A stretch of 64,000 nucleotides of DNA from Thiodiazotropha sp040791665 (lineage in GTDB: Bacteria; Pseudomonadota; Gammaproteobacteria; Chromatiales; Chromatiaceae). The position numbers were made by a program, and so were the translations under genes. This document shows positions 52,748 to 60,337 of this stretch, piece by piece; position 1 is the stretch's first letter; each line of letters begins with the position of its first letter. The notes beneath the pieces were generated by a model that saw only the letters and a list, made by a program, of their open reading frames with translations, made no database searches and was not told the origin of the DNA. The stretch spans positions 62,001-126,000 of the forward strand of contig JBFNNX010000001.1 in assembly GCA_040791665.1 (NCBI GenBank). Direction: 5' to 3'.

Positions 52748-52839
52748 TATCCTCAACTCCCCTTTCGCGTCTTATTAGTGTTACCGACTATAGCAAGCCT
52801 GAACTCGCTTGTTCCAGCCTCCTGATGTAGTCTCCCCTC

Positions 52840-53763
52840 ATGGTGAAACAGAAAAGCAGCGCATTCAGTATACGTCGACTCAATCCGTTCAATGGCGTGT
52901 TGCAGGTATTCAGCACTGAAAATGCCCGTGCATTGAGCAGCAACGGTGTTCTCTGGGAGATCCAGGTTCTGAGCGACACACCCCAGGGCCTTTGGGCCAA
53001 TATGCCATTCAGCGGCAGGGAGTTCTACACCTTCGGACGCTGGACACCCGGATCGGGTCTGCAGCAAGTTCCTGTTAATCCGCTATTTAATGTCCGTGAC
53101 ATGATCGCTTCTGCGGAACAACTGATCACTGCCCTGTCTCCTATCATCGACGATCTCCCCTTTCCCGCGGCAGATATCTATGAGCAGTGGCTACTGGACG
53201 ATCAGAGTCTCGCACCTGTTGCACTTTTGGCCTCCTGTCGCAAAGCGGATGAGATGAGACAATTGGATAGCGCCAAGTGGATCGCCGCCGAACGGGGTGA
53301 TTTCTCTTTCATCTCTGCGCGATTATTGGAAAAAGACCAACCTAACGACGATGGCTATAATCCCCGGGTGCATGCATCGATCCTGGAGGCATTGGTCCGG
53401 CACCGTGCTGGGCAGCACCACAGACGAGCCTGGTTCAAACACAACCCGGACGGTACATACAGTCCTTGTAACGAGAACGCTCCCGTGTTGATTCCAAGGA
53501 CTTTTCCGGAGCTACCCATCACGGAGGTTTGGGAGAATGATGAGGATCGTCTTTTGGTAGCCGACTATGTCGCCTGGAGGGCGCCACAACTGTTGCAGTT
53601 GCGGGGGCTCAGCCCTAAGACCCGTGAACGCCTCGAGCGTATTGCCGTATTGCAGGCTGAAGTTATCGAGCGCCTGTGGCGACTCTATCCGGAAATACAC
53701 AATAAAGACCTGTTGAATAGTGCGCGGGTGGAAGCAAAAATCCGCTCTTCAAACCGGAAATGA
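52840..53763 (+). CDS. Conserved-looking soluble protein of unknown function
   Basis: A 307-residue protein that I do not recognise. It has no signal peptide or membrane span. The N-terminal half looks alpha/beta (LQVFSTENARALSSNGVLWEIQVLSDTPQGLW, then FYTFGRWTPGSGLQQVPVNPLFN). The C-terminal part is helical and charged, with VWENDEDRLLVADYVAWRAPQLLQLRGLSPKTRERLERIAVLQAEVIERLWRLYPEI. The codon bias and absence of stops over 924 bases support a real gene. It lies four bases before hemH on the same strand, so it may share that message. No Shine-Dalgarno signal is clear before ATG 52840. Confidence 0.75.
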   Translation: MVKQKSSAFSIRRLNPFNGVLQVFSTENARALSSNGVLWEIQVLSDTPQGLWANMPFSGREFYTFGRWTPGSGLQQVPVNPLFNVRDMIASAEQLITALSPIIDDLPFPAADIYEQWLLDDQSLAPVALLASCRKADEMRQLDSAKWIAAERGDFSFISARLLEKDQPNDDGYNPRVHASILEALVRHRAGQHHRRAWFKHNPDGTYSPCNENAPVLIPRTFPELPITEVWENDEDRLLVADYVAWRAPQLLQLRGLSPKTRERLERIAVLQAEVIERLWRLYPEIHNKDLLNSARVEAKIRSSNRK

Positions 53764-53767
53764 GTCT

Positions 53768-54820
53768 ATGAAGTACATCAATCAGTCAAATCAGTTAAAT
53801 CAACCGGACGGTGGTCTCGGGATTCTACTGATCAACCTCGGTACGCCTGATGCCCCGACACCTGTGGCGGTGCGCCGATATCTGGCGGAATTCCTGAGCG
53901 ATCCACGCGTGGTGGCGATCCCGAAACTGATCTGGCAAATAATACTCCACGGCGTCGTATTGCGGGTCAGGCCGAAAAGAAAGGCCGAGGATTACAAGCG
54001 CATCTGGACGGAGGATGGTTCTCCGCTGCTGGCCATTTCTAATAGGCAACAGGCTGCATTGACCAAAATATTGTCGTCACGCCTGCAGGGGACAATCCAC
54101 GTATCATTGGCGATGCGCTACGGAAATCCTTCCATCACCAGCGTTTTGCAGGAATTGCGTCAGAAGAATGTGCAGCGCCTGCTGGTGTTTCCCCTCTATC
54201 CGCAGTATTCAGCAACCACTACCGCTTCCATCTTCGATGCCGTGACAGGTGAACTGCAGCGTTGGCGCCGGATACCTGAACTGCGCTTCATACAGCGTTA
54301 CCACGACCATCCCGACTATATCCGGGTATTGAGTGAGAGCATTCGCAATTATCGTCAACAGGCAGGTGAGGCAAAAAAGCTGTTGTTCTCTTTTCACGGC
54401 ATCCCCAAGGACTATTACCAGGCCGGTGACCCCTACCCGGACGAGTGCCATGCCACGGCAAAGCGGGTTGTGGAGCACCTGGAACTCGACAAGGATCAAT
54501 GGTATCTGGCCTTTCAGTCGCGCTTCGGCGCCCAGGAATGGGTCAAACCCTATACCATGGAGACCTTGAAGCAGTGGGGTGCGGAAGGTGTAGAGAGTGT
54601 CCAGGTGGTCTGTCCTGCCTTCTCCGCCGATTGTCTGGAGACGCTTGAGGAGATCGCCGAAGAGAACCGGGAGGCTTTCCTCCAGGCCGGAGGTAAAAAA
54701 TATGCCTACATACCGGCTCTGAATGATGCACCGGAGCATATGAATATGCTTGCTGACCTGATATGTAAACATGCCTCGGGATGGCCTGAAGCAGAATCGA
54801 TTCCGGAGGATAAACGCTGA
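53768..54820 (+). CDS. hemH: Ferrochelatase
   Basis: Inserts ferrous iron into protoporphyrin IX, the final step of protoheme synthesis. Family features are GILLINLGTPDAPTPVAVRRYLAEFLSDPRVV, VSLAMRYGNPSITSVLQEL, VFPLYPQYSATTTASIFD, FSFHGIPKDYYQAGDPYPDECHATAKRV with the catalytic His region, and FQSRFGAQEWVKPYTMETL. The length from ATG 53768 is 350; an in-frame start at 53720 lies inside the preceding gene. It overlaps the DUF971 gene by one base. Confidence 0.96.
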   Translation: MKYINQSNQLNQPDGGLGILLINLGTPDAPTPVAVRRYLAEFLSDPRVVAIPKLIWQIILHGVVLRVRPKRKAEDYKRIWTEDGSPLLAISNRQQAALTKILSSRLQGTIHVSLAMRYGNPSITSVLQELRQKNVQRLLVFPLYPQYSATTTASIFDAVTGELQRWRRIPELRFIQRYHDHPDYIRVLSESIRNYRQQAGEAKKLLFSFHGIPKDYYQAGDPYPDECHATAKRVVEHLELDKDQWYLAFQSRFGAQEWVKPYTMETLKQWGAEGVESVQVVCPAFSADCLETLEEIAEENREAFLQAGGKKYAYIPALNDAPEHMNMLADLICKHASGWPEAESIPEDKR

Positions 54821-55212
54821 TGGCGAAACACCCACATCCGGTTGATATCAAGGTGCACCAGAAGAGCCGTTTCCTGGATATCGCATTTGACGATGGCAGC
54901 CATTTCTCACTTCCGTGTGAATACCTGCGGGTCTATTCACCCTCCGCCGAGACGCGGGGCCACAGTCCGGCCACGGCAAAACTGGAACGTGGCAAAGAGA
55001 TGGTAAGCATAACCCGGGTGGAACCTGTCGGTCAGTATGCAATCAAGATCCATTTTGATGACGGCCACAACTCAGGACTCTACGATTGGCGCTATCTCTA
55101 TAATCTGGGTAAACACCACGATGAACTTTGGCAGGCCTATCTGGACAAGCTCAAGGCTGTTGGCTATCGGCGCAAGGACCCTGAGCTGGCGCCTCCGGAT
55201 GTCGATGCCTGA
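54820..55212 (+). CDS. DUF971 (gamma-butyrobetaine hydroxylase N-terminal-like) protein
   Basis: A 130-residue protein of the DUF971/GBBH-like N-terminal family. It has VDIKVHQKSRFLDIAFDDGSHFSLPCEYLRVYSPSAETRGH and the closing VGQYAIKIHFDDGHNSGLYDWRYLYNLG, followed by a short tail. It is a small alpha/beta domain that in eukaryotic enzymes binds zinc; here it is alone. It starts on the last base of hemH. Its role is unknown; in several bacteria it lies near ubiquinone or iron-sulfur genes. Confidence 0.88.
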   Translation: MAKHPHPVDIKVHQKSRFLDIAFDDGSHFSLPCEYLRVYSPSAETRGHSPATAKLERGKEMVSITRVEPVGQYAIKIHFDDGHNSGLYDWRYLYNLGKHHDELWQAYLDKLKAVGYRRKDPELAPPDVDA

Positions 55213-55533
55213 GTCAGCCGGTGCGGCAAGCGGCACACTGCACCTCATATTACCCTAGGGCTGGGCTTGCCGCGCCGTACCCTGATTTAGCGAGGACCTT
55301 TGCAGGATGCAATTCCCTGCTGGCTAAAGGTGAAAACAGACTGCAATTCCAATTCGCTTCGGATTAGATGTTTGATTAATGATCTGGCTCAATCGACAAT
55401 CAAAATGAAGTCGTACACGCCATAGCTAAATTAGCTACACTATTCATGTACTGCAGGGTCGCAGATCGATGCCCTGCCGTTGATCCTCAGATACAACAAA
55501 CGGCCCAACATAATACTGGGGGGATTTGTATAA
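55213..55533. other. Leader and promoter region of the V/A-ATPase operon
   Basis: These 321 bases hold no gene. They contain a long-loop inverted repeat GCGGCAAGC/GCTTGCCGC (55223-55273), a perfect palindrome at 55423-55437, and a hairpin GCAGGG/CCCTGC (55453-55477). A GGGGGGA ribosome-binding site stands before the first ATPase gene. Confidence 0.5.
55423..55437. promoter_or_regulatory. Operator-like palindrome upstream of the ATPase operon
   Basis: TAGCTAA-A-TTAGCTA is a perfect 7-bp inverted repeat about a one-base centre, 97 bases before the first ATPase start codon. A TACACTATT element directly follows and could be a -10 region. No regulator is identified. Confidence 0.4.
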
Positions 55534-55860
55534 ATGGAAGAGTCACTGCAGCGCTTGCTCGATGCTGAAACCAAAGCGCAACATATTCATAACAAAGCCG
55601 AGGAGATGCGAGAACGCATGATCCAGGAGGCTTTGCAAGAGGCAAAGACAAAAGAGGAACATTTCGAGGCGCGTATTCCCGAACTGCACCATAGTTTCAT
55701 GGAGAAGGCGGAAAGCCGCGCTGAACAGACCATCGCGGAATTAAAAAAGCGTTTCAATGAACGCCATGCCCAACTGCGCGAATATGCCGAAGCTCGGGAG
55801 GATGACGCATTGGAAGCAGCCTTCACCGTACTGATCGATCCCACGGCAGATGAAGATTGA
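55534..55860 (+). CDS. V/A-type ATPase peripheral stalk subunit (G/H-like)
   Basis: A 108-residue, almost wholly helical, charged protein, expected to form a coiled coil (EESLQRLLDAETKAQHIHNKAEEMRERMIQEALQEAKTKEEHFEARI). This fits the small peripheral stalk subunit G (bacterial V/A-ATPase) or H (archaeal), which pairs with subunit E. It heads the operon and is preceded by a strong ribosome-binding site (GGGGGGATTTGTATAA). Family conservation is low, so much of the call is position. Confidence 0.8.
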   Translation: MEESLQRLLDAETKAQHIHNKAEEMRERMIQEALQEAKTKEEHFEARIPELHHSFMEKAESRAEQTIAELKKRFNERHAQLREYAEAREDDALEAAFTVLIDPTADED

Positions 55861-55869
55861 ACCGATCTG

Positions 55870-56931
55870 ATGAGTTCGAATAGGGATCAGGCCTATCTAA
55901 AAACCCGTGTCGGCGTACTCTCGGCGCGTCTGCTCGACGCCGACGAGATCGAACGCCTGAAGCAGATGTCTCTCAGGCAACTTGGCGATGCCTTCGATCT
56001 GCAGCCCATTTTTGAGGAATCCATAGACAAGCGGCAAAGGATTCGTTTGGTCGAACAAGCCCTGCTGCAGCGACTGATGAACGAGCTGTCTGTGCTCCTG
56101 CGCCCTCTCAGCGGCCGTTCCCGCGGGTTGATGCTCTATTGGCCGAGAAAGTTCGAACTCTATAACCTGAAAACCCTGATCCGGGGTAAATTGAACAGCC
56201 TCGGGATGGAGGAGATTCGGGACAATCTGTTTGAGATGCCGGAGAACATCCGCCTACCTCACGAGTCTCTGCTGCAAGCGGAAAATGTGCTTGAGATGTT
56301 ACGCCAGCTCGACCAGGGACCCTACGCCCTGATTGCCAGACAGGCGCGTAACGTATTTGAGGAACAACACGAAAACTTTTCCCTTGACGCCGCCATCGAT
56401 CGACTCTACTACACTGGCATGCTGCGCCACGCCAATATCACGGACAGCATCGATAAGCGCGGCCTGAAGAAGGTGATCGGTATCATGGTCGATCGGCAAA
56501 ATATCCTGTGGCTGCTGCGTTACCGGCTGGTCTATCGTTTCGCCCCCAGCGAGGCCTACTACCTGTTGATTCCCTACGGCGGGAGACTCCAGCGTGAAAA
56601 GCTGATGGAACTGGCCAATCTGGAAGGACTGGAAACCATCATAGAACACCTTCCCGCCCCTTTTAAGGCAATCCTTTCGAATTCGGCGAACATCACCCAG
56701 GTACGCCAGCGACTCGATCACATCGTCTCTGACGAATTACATAAATTGATGCACCACAGCCCCGACGCAGTGGTCTCCGCACTCAGCTACTTGATCATTC
56801 GCGACATGGACCTGATGAAACTCTACGCCATTATTCAGAGCAAGCTGATGCAGATGGATGGGGCTATCCTGAACGAGGCGGTACCCGGTAACCCCTTGCA
56901 GAAGGAAGCAACGGAGGGCGGCCATGTTTAG
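55870..56931 (+). CDS. V/A-type ATPase subunit C (V0D/AC39)
   Basis: A 353-residue helical protein that joins the central stalk to the rotor ring (subunit d in eukaryotes). Pieces typical of the family are AYLKTRVGVLSARLLDADEIERLK, LYNLKTLIRGKLN, YYTGMLRHANITDSIDKRGLKKVIGIMVDRQNILWLLRYRLVYRFAPSEAYYLLIPYGGRL and the closing IRDMDLMKLYAIIQSKLMQM. It overlaps subunit I by eight bases. Confidence 0.92.
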   Translation: MSSNRDQAYLKTRVGVLSARLLDADEIERLKQMSLRQLGDAFDLQPIFEESIDKRQRIRLVEQALLQRLMNELSVLLRPLSGRSRGLMLYWPRKFELYNLKTLIRGKLNSLGMEEIRDNLFEMPENIRLPHESLLQAENVLEMLRQLDQGPYALIARQARNVFEEQHENFSLDAAIDRLYYTGMLRHANITDSIDKRGLKKVIGIMVDRQNILWLLRYRLVYRFAPSEAYYLLIPYGGRLQREKLMELANLEGLETIIEHLPAPFKAILSNSANITQVRQRLDHIVSDELHKLMHHSPDAVVSALSYLIIRDMDLMKLYAIIQSKLMQMDGAILNEAVPGNPLQKEATEGGHV

Positions 56932-58801
56932 CCCGCTGCCGATGAAACACATCAGTCTGCAAGTGCTCACTGAGGATCTGCCAAATGCTTCGATGATCCT
57001 GGCCGCTCTCAACAGTTTCAGTCCGGACAATCGCCCCTATGCCGAGCAGGCACTGCCCGACGTTCCCGGTCAACGCTTTCGTGAGTTTTATGCGCAAGCC
57101 AAGGCGCGAATGGATAAGATCGCCTCCCAAGTCGGATTCTCACCCGAGACACTCTCCGGTGAGGCCACCCCAATCTCCGAACAGGAGCTCGAAGAGATCA
57201 ACCATTGGCTGGGGAAGGCATGGGAGAGCTGTTCCGATTTTGAAGAGACCCGGCGTCGCCAGTTGGAGGAGCGACGCAGTATCGATCAACTGGAAACCAC
57301 TCTGGCCAACTTCCGTAATCTGCACATCGATCTGGGCCAGCTTCAGGGCGACAAGCAGTTTCTCAAGACCACCATCGGCATGGTCCATCGCACTCAGGTG
57401 AATCAACTGAAAGATGCGCTTGGACTCGATAACTATCTACTCTTTCCTTTCCATGAAAGTGAAAACGAGAGTCATGTCATCATCGTCGGTACAGGTGGCC
57501 GTGAAGGCTCTAAACTGAAATCAGTGCTCGATACCGCCGGTTTCAGACCACTCGATATTCCACCGGAGCTGCACGCTCAGCCTGAAACCGCCAAAACCCG
57601 TCTCATGCAACGCAGGGCATCGGTGGAAGAGGCAGCAGAATCGCTTGACCAGACGATCGCGGCCTGGAGCGAATCCTCCGACCGGGAGCTGCAGAAGGCG
57701 GCGCGGGTGCTCCATCTGGCAGCACCCTATGTAGCCCTGGGTGAGGCCGCACGCCATCGCGGCAACCTTTCCCGGTTGCAGGGGTGGGTTCCCGCCGAGG
57801 ATATCAGCCAAGTGGAAAGCGCTCTACGGGAGAAGCTTCCCAATACCTTTGTGCTGGAGACCCGTGATCCGAAGCCGGAGGAGCGTAGTCTGGTACCTTC
57901 GGTGATGCGGCACAACCGGCTGCTCAGACCCTTCTCCTCACTGGTTATGCAATACGGTGTGCCCCGCTATGGCGAGGTCAATCCAACCCAACTCTTCGCC
58001 CTCACTTATATCCTGATGTTCGGCATGATGTTCGGCGACGTAGGACATGGCGCTGTCATCATCGCAGTCACTCTGCTGCTGCGGCGTAAACTTGGAAGCT
58101 TCACTCCCTTTGGCATCGCCGCCGGTCTCTCGTCGACCCTGTTCGGTTTTCTCTACGGCAGTATCTTTGGCTACGAACATGTCCTGCATGCGATCTGGAT
58201 CGCGCCTCTCACCGATCCTCTCTATATGCTCAGCGTGGCACTGCTCTGGGGCGTCGGTTTCATTGTCCTGGTAACCCTGATCAATATCTTCAACCATATG
58301 ATTGTCGGTGACCGTATCGGAGCCCTTTTCGGTGATAACGGTCTGCTCTCGCTGCTGCTCTATACCGGCCTGTTGGGAACGGGCTACAGCTTTTACAACA
58401 ATGGCAGCGTCTCTCCCTTTTGGGGCACCCTTGCCATCCTTACCCTGATCGGCATCTTTGCACATAAACTGGTCGAGCAGGAAGCCGCGATTGGCGAGCG
58501 TATCCTGGTCGCCTTTATCGAGACCTTCGAGACGATTACCGGTTATGCATCCAACACCCTCTCTTTTCTGCGTGTCGCCGCCTTCAGTCTGAACCATGTG
58601 GCTTTGGCAATCGCGGTCTTCACCCTGGCCAACATGATGGGTGACACAGGCCATTGGATCACTGTAGTCCTGGGAAATATCTTTATCCTGGTCCTGGAGG
58701 GGCTGATCGTTGCCATCCAGGTATTGCGTCTCGAATTCTATGAAGGTTTCTCCCGCTTCTATTCGGGGGATGGGAAGGCGTTTAAGCCGTTGACTTTGTA
58801 A
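56924..58801 (+). CDS. V/A-type ATPase subunit I (a subunit)
   Basis: A 625-residue stator protein forming the ion path beside the rotor ring. The N-terminal half (about 1-325) is soluble with coiled coil. The C-terminal half has about seven membrane segments, starting at TQLFALTYILMFGMMFGDVGHGAVIIAVTLLL, which carries the family's MFGDVGHG motif. The essential arginine region is SNTLSFLRVAAFSLNHVALAIAVFTLANM. It ends KPLTL-stop, the stop codon lying inside the left arm of the inverted repeat at 58800. It is followed by subunit K after 122 bases, the largest gap in this otherwise tight operon. Confidence 0.96.
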   Translation: MFSPLPMKHISLQVLTEDLPNASMILAALNSFSPDNRPYAEQALPDVPGQRFREFYAQAKARMDKIASQVGFSPETLSGEATPISEQELEEINHWLGKAWESCSDFEETRRRQLEERRSIDQLETTLANFRNLHIDLGQLQGDKQFLKTTIGMVHRTQVNQLKDALGLDNYLLFPFHESENESHVIIVGTGGREGSKLKSVLDTAGFRPLDIPPELHAQPETAKTRLMQRRASVEEAAESLDQTIAAWSESSDRELQKAARVLHLAAPYVALGEAARHRGNLSRLQGWVPAEDISQVESALREKLPNTFVLETRDPKPEERSLVPSVMRHNRLLRPFSSLVMQYGVPRYGEVNPTQLFALTYILMFGMMFGDVGHGAVIIAVTLLLRRKLGSFTPFGIAAGLSSTLFGFLYGSIFGYEHVLHAIWIAPLTDPLYMLSVALLWGVGFIVLVTLINIFNHMIVGDRIGALFGDNGLLSLLLYTGLLGTGYSFYNNGSVSPFWGTLAILTLIGIFAHKLVEQEAAIGERILVAFIETFETITGYASNTLSFLRVAAFSLNHVALAIAVFTLANMMGDTGHWITVVLGNIFILVLEGLIVAIQVLRLEFYEGFSRFYSGDGKAFKPLTL

Positions 58802-58900
58802 TTTTGAATTGTGAATTTTGAATTGGGTGTGTGCGCTACGCGTACGCATGATTAAACAACCAGCTCGCGTTGCGAGCACCGAAATTCACAATTCAAAATT
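58800..58900. repeat. 101-bp palindromic element between ATPase subunits I and K
   Basis: Perfect 19-bp terminal inverted repeats AATTTTGAATTGTGAATTT (58800-58818 and inverse 58882-58900). Inside are the palindromic GCGTACGC (about 58840-58847) and a hairpin GCTCGC-GTT-GCGAGC (58863-58877). It is unlike the GGCCGC-type repeat. It looks like an inserted non-coding mobile or REP-like element. Confidence 0.75.
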
Positions 58901-58923
58901 CAACTAATAAAGAGGAGCACATT

Positions 58924-59361
58924 ATGTACTGGCTTATTGCAGTAATGACCCTGGGTATCGCCGGCATCATCATCACCGGCGTTATCATGGAGATGCAGCC
59001 GGCCAAGGTCAGCAGGCCATGGTTCAAACCGACGATCGGTATCAATCTGGTGGTCTTTGTTGCTGCCCAGGCGGCACTGATCTTTATGGGGGCCAACGAG
59101 GTCATGGCGGCCACTGAGGCTGTCGAAACAAGTGGAGAGATATCGATAGGACTCGGTCTTGGGATTATCGGCGTCGGCATACCCACTGCCCTCAGCACCA
59201 TCGGCGCGGGTATTGCGGTGGGACCCATCGGCGCCGCATCGCTTGCCGTGCTGGCGGAGAAACCGGAGATCTTCGGACGCACACTGATCTACCTCGGCCT
59301 GGCGGAAGGTATCGCCATCTACGGCCTGGTAATGAGTATCCTGTTGCTGGATAAGATCTGA
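58924..59361 (+). CDS. V/A-type ATPase subunit K (proteolipid ring subunit, four spans)
   Basis: A 145-residue, strongly hydrophobic protein with four spans. The second hairpin is a classical c-type unit: GLGLGIIGVGIPTALSTIGAGIAVGPIGAASLAVLAEKPE, then LIYLGLAEGIAIYGLVMSILL with the ion-binding Glu128. The first hairpin (1-60) has no carboxylate in its second span; it has Gln49 (VFVAAQAALIF). So there is one ion site per four helices. The ATG at 58924 has GAGGAG upstream; a longer frame from 58870 would start inside the repeat element. Confidence 0.93.
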   Translation: MYWLIAVMTLGIAGIIITGVIMEMQPAKVSRPWFKPTIGINLVVFVAAQAALIFMGANEVMAATEAVETSGEISIGLGLGIIGVGIPTALSTIGAGIAVGPIGAASLAVLAEKPEIFGRTLIYLGLAEGIAIYGLVMSILLLDKI

Positions 59362-59363
59362 AA

Positions 59364-59687
59364 GTGCCGGATAAAGCAACTCGCAGCGTCAGAAAGATCT
59401 TTGTCGGCAGTCATGCCCTGACGGACGGCTTCCGCCTGATCGGATTTGAAACCCTCACGGAACCTGACAGCGACAGACTGGACGAATTGCTGAACCGACT
59501 ACTTCAGGAACGACAGCGGGCGTTGCTGATCATCGAGCAATCTGTCAATCATGTCGGTTCCAAGCTGCTGGATCAGATCCGCAATGAGGGCGGACACGTC
59601 ATTCTGTCCGAGGTCCCGTCGTTGCAGGATCCCGATGAATTCCATTCCGACCTGGACAGCCAACTGAAAAAACTGACCGGTGGTTAA
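59364..59687 (+). CDS. V/A-type ATPase subunit F
   Basis: A 107-residue central-shaft subunit with the expected receiver-like fold: KIFVGSHALTDGFRLIGFETLTEPDSDRLDELLNRLLQERQRALLIIEQSV, then GHVILSEVPSLQDP. It starts with GTG at 59364, two bases after the subunit K stop. It contacts subunit D and affects coupling of rotation to ATP hydrolysis. Confidence 0.88.
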   Translation: MPDKATRSVRKIFVGSHALTDGFRLIGFETLTEPDSDRLDELLNRLLQERQRALLIIEQSVNHVGSKLLDQIRNEGGHVILSEVPSLQDPDEFHSDLDSQLKKLTGG

Positions 59688-59702
59688 TAGAGGAGAACGA
59701 CA

Positions 59703-60335
59703 TTGAATCAGGTTGAAGCGCTTGAAAAAGCGATCCTTGAAAGGGCCGAGCTGATGGCCAACGAGTGTCAAAGCCGGGCCGAAGCGGGACGCAAGAATAT
59801 CCTGCGTGAAGCCAGCGAGCGTCTTCATCTACGCGAGGAGAAGGAGACACTACTGGCCAAATCACTGGCGGACAGGGCCTATTTGCGCAAGGTTCAAGCG
59901 GATGAACTGAAGCTACACAGCAAGATGGACCATATGCGTTGGAACCTGGTACAGGTGGTGGTCGACCGTCTGCGACAGCGTATGCAGGCATTGACCAAGG
60001 ACGAGACAAAATATCTCGAGCTGTTGAAGGACTTTCTGCAGCAGGCCGCGAAACAGATTGAGGAACAACGACTGCTGGTCTCGGTCAATGCTGAAGATCT
60101 GCGACGTCTGAAACCCCAATGGGATACCCTGACCTCCAACCTGGCAGCAGGCAAGATATTCGATCTGACCGAAGAGAGTATCGAAACCACAGGTGGTTGC
60201 CTGATTGCCACAGCTGACAAACGCATACAGATCGATCACACCTTCGAGGGCCGACTCACCCGCCTGGAGCGCAAGGTGCACCAGGCGCTGGTCGAAAGGC
60301 TGTTACCCCCTATCGGTGATGGACAGGCACTTTGA
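59703..60335 (+). CDS. V/A-type ATPase subunit E
   Basis: A 210-residue peripheral stalk subunit. The N-terminal half is a charged helix (ALEKAILERAELMANECQSRAEAGRKNILREASERLHLREEKE). The C-terminal globular part has LLVSVNAEDLRRLKPQWDTL and GGCLIATADKRIQIDHTFEGRLTRLERKVHQALVERLL, the usual end of subunit E. It starts with TTG at 59703 behind AGAGGAGAACGACA. It ends just before subunit A. Confidence 0.9.
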   Translation: MNQVEALEKAILERAELMANECQSRAEAGRKNILREASERLHLREEKETLLAKSLADRAYLRKVQADELKLHSKMDHMRWNLVQVVVDRLRQRMQALTKDETKYLELLKDFLQQAAKQIEEQRLLVSVNAEDLRRLKPQWDTLTSNLAAGKIFDLTEESIETTGGCLIATADKRIQIDHTFEGRLTRLERKVHQALVERLLPPIGDGQAL

Positions 60336-60337
60336 CA

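Noticed and set aside
55223..55273. Inverted repeat GCGGCAAGC/GCTTGCCGC after the DUF971 gene as a terminator
   Set aside because: The loop is over 30 bases and no T tract follows; kept only as a note in the gap entry.
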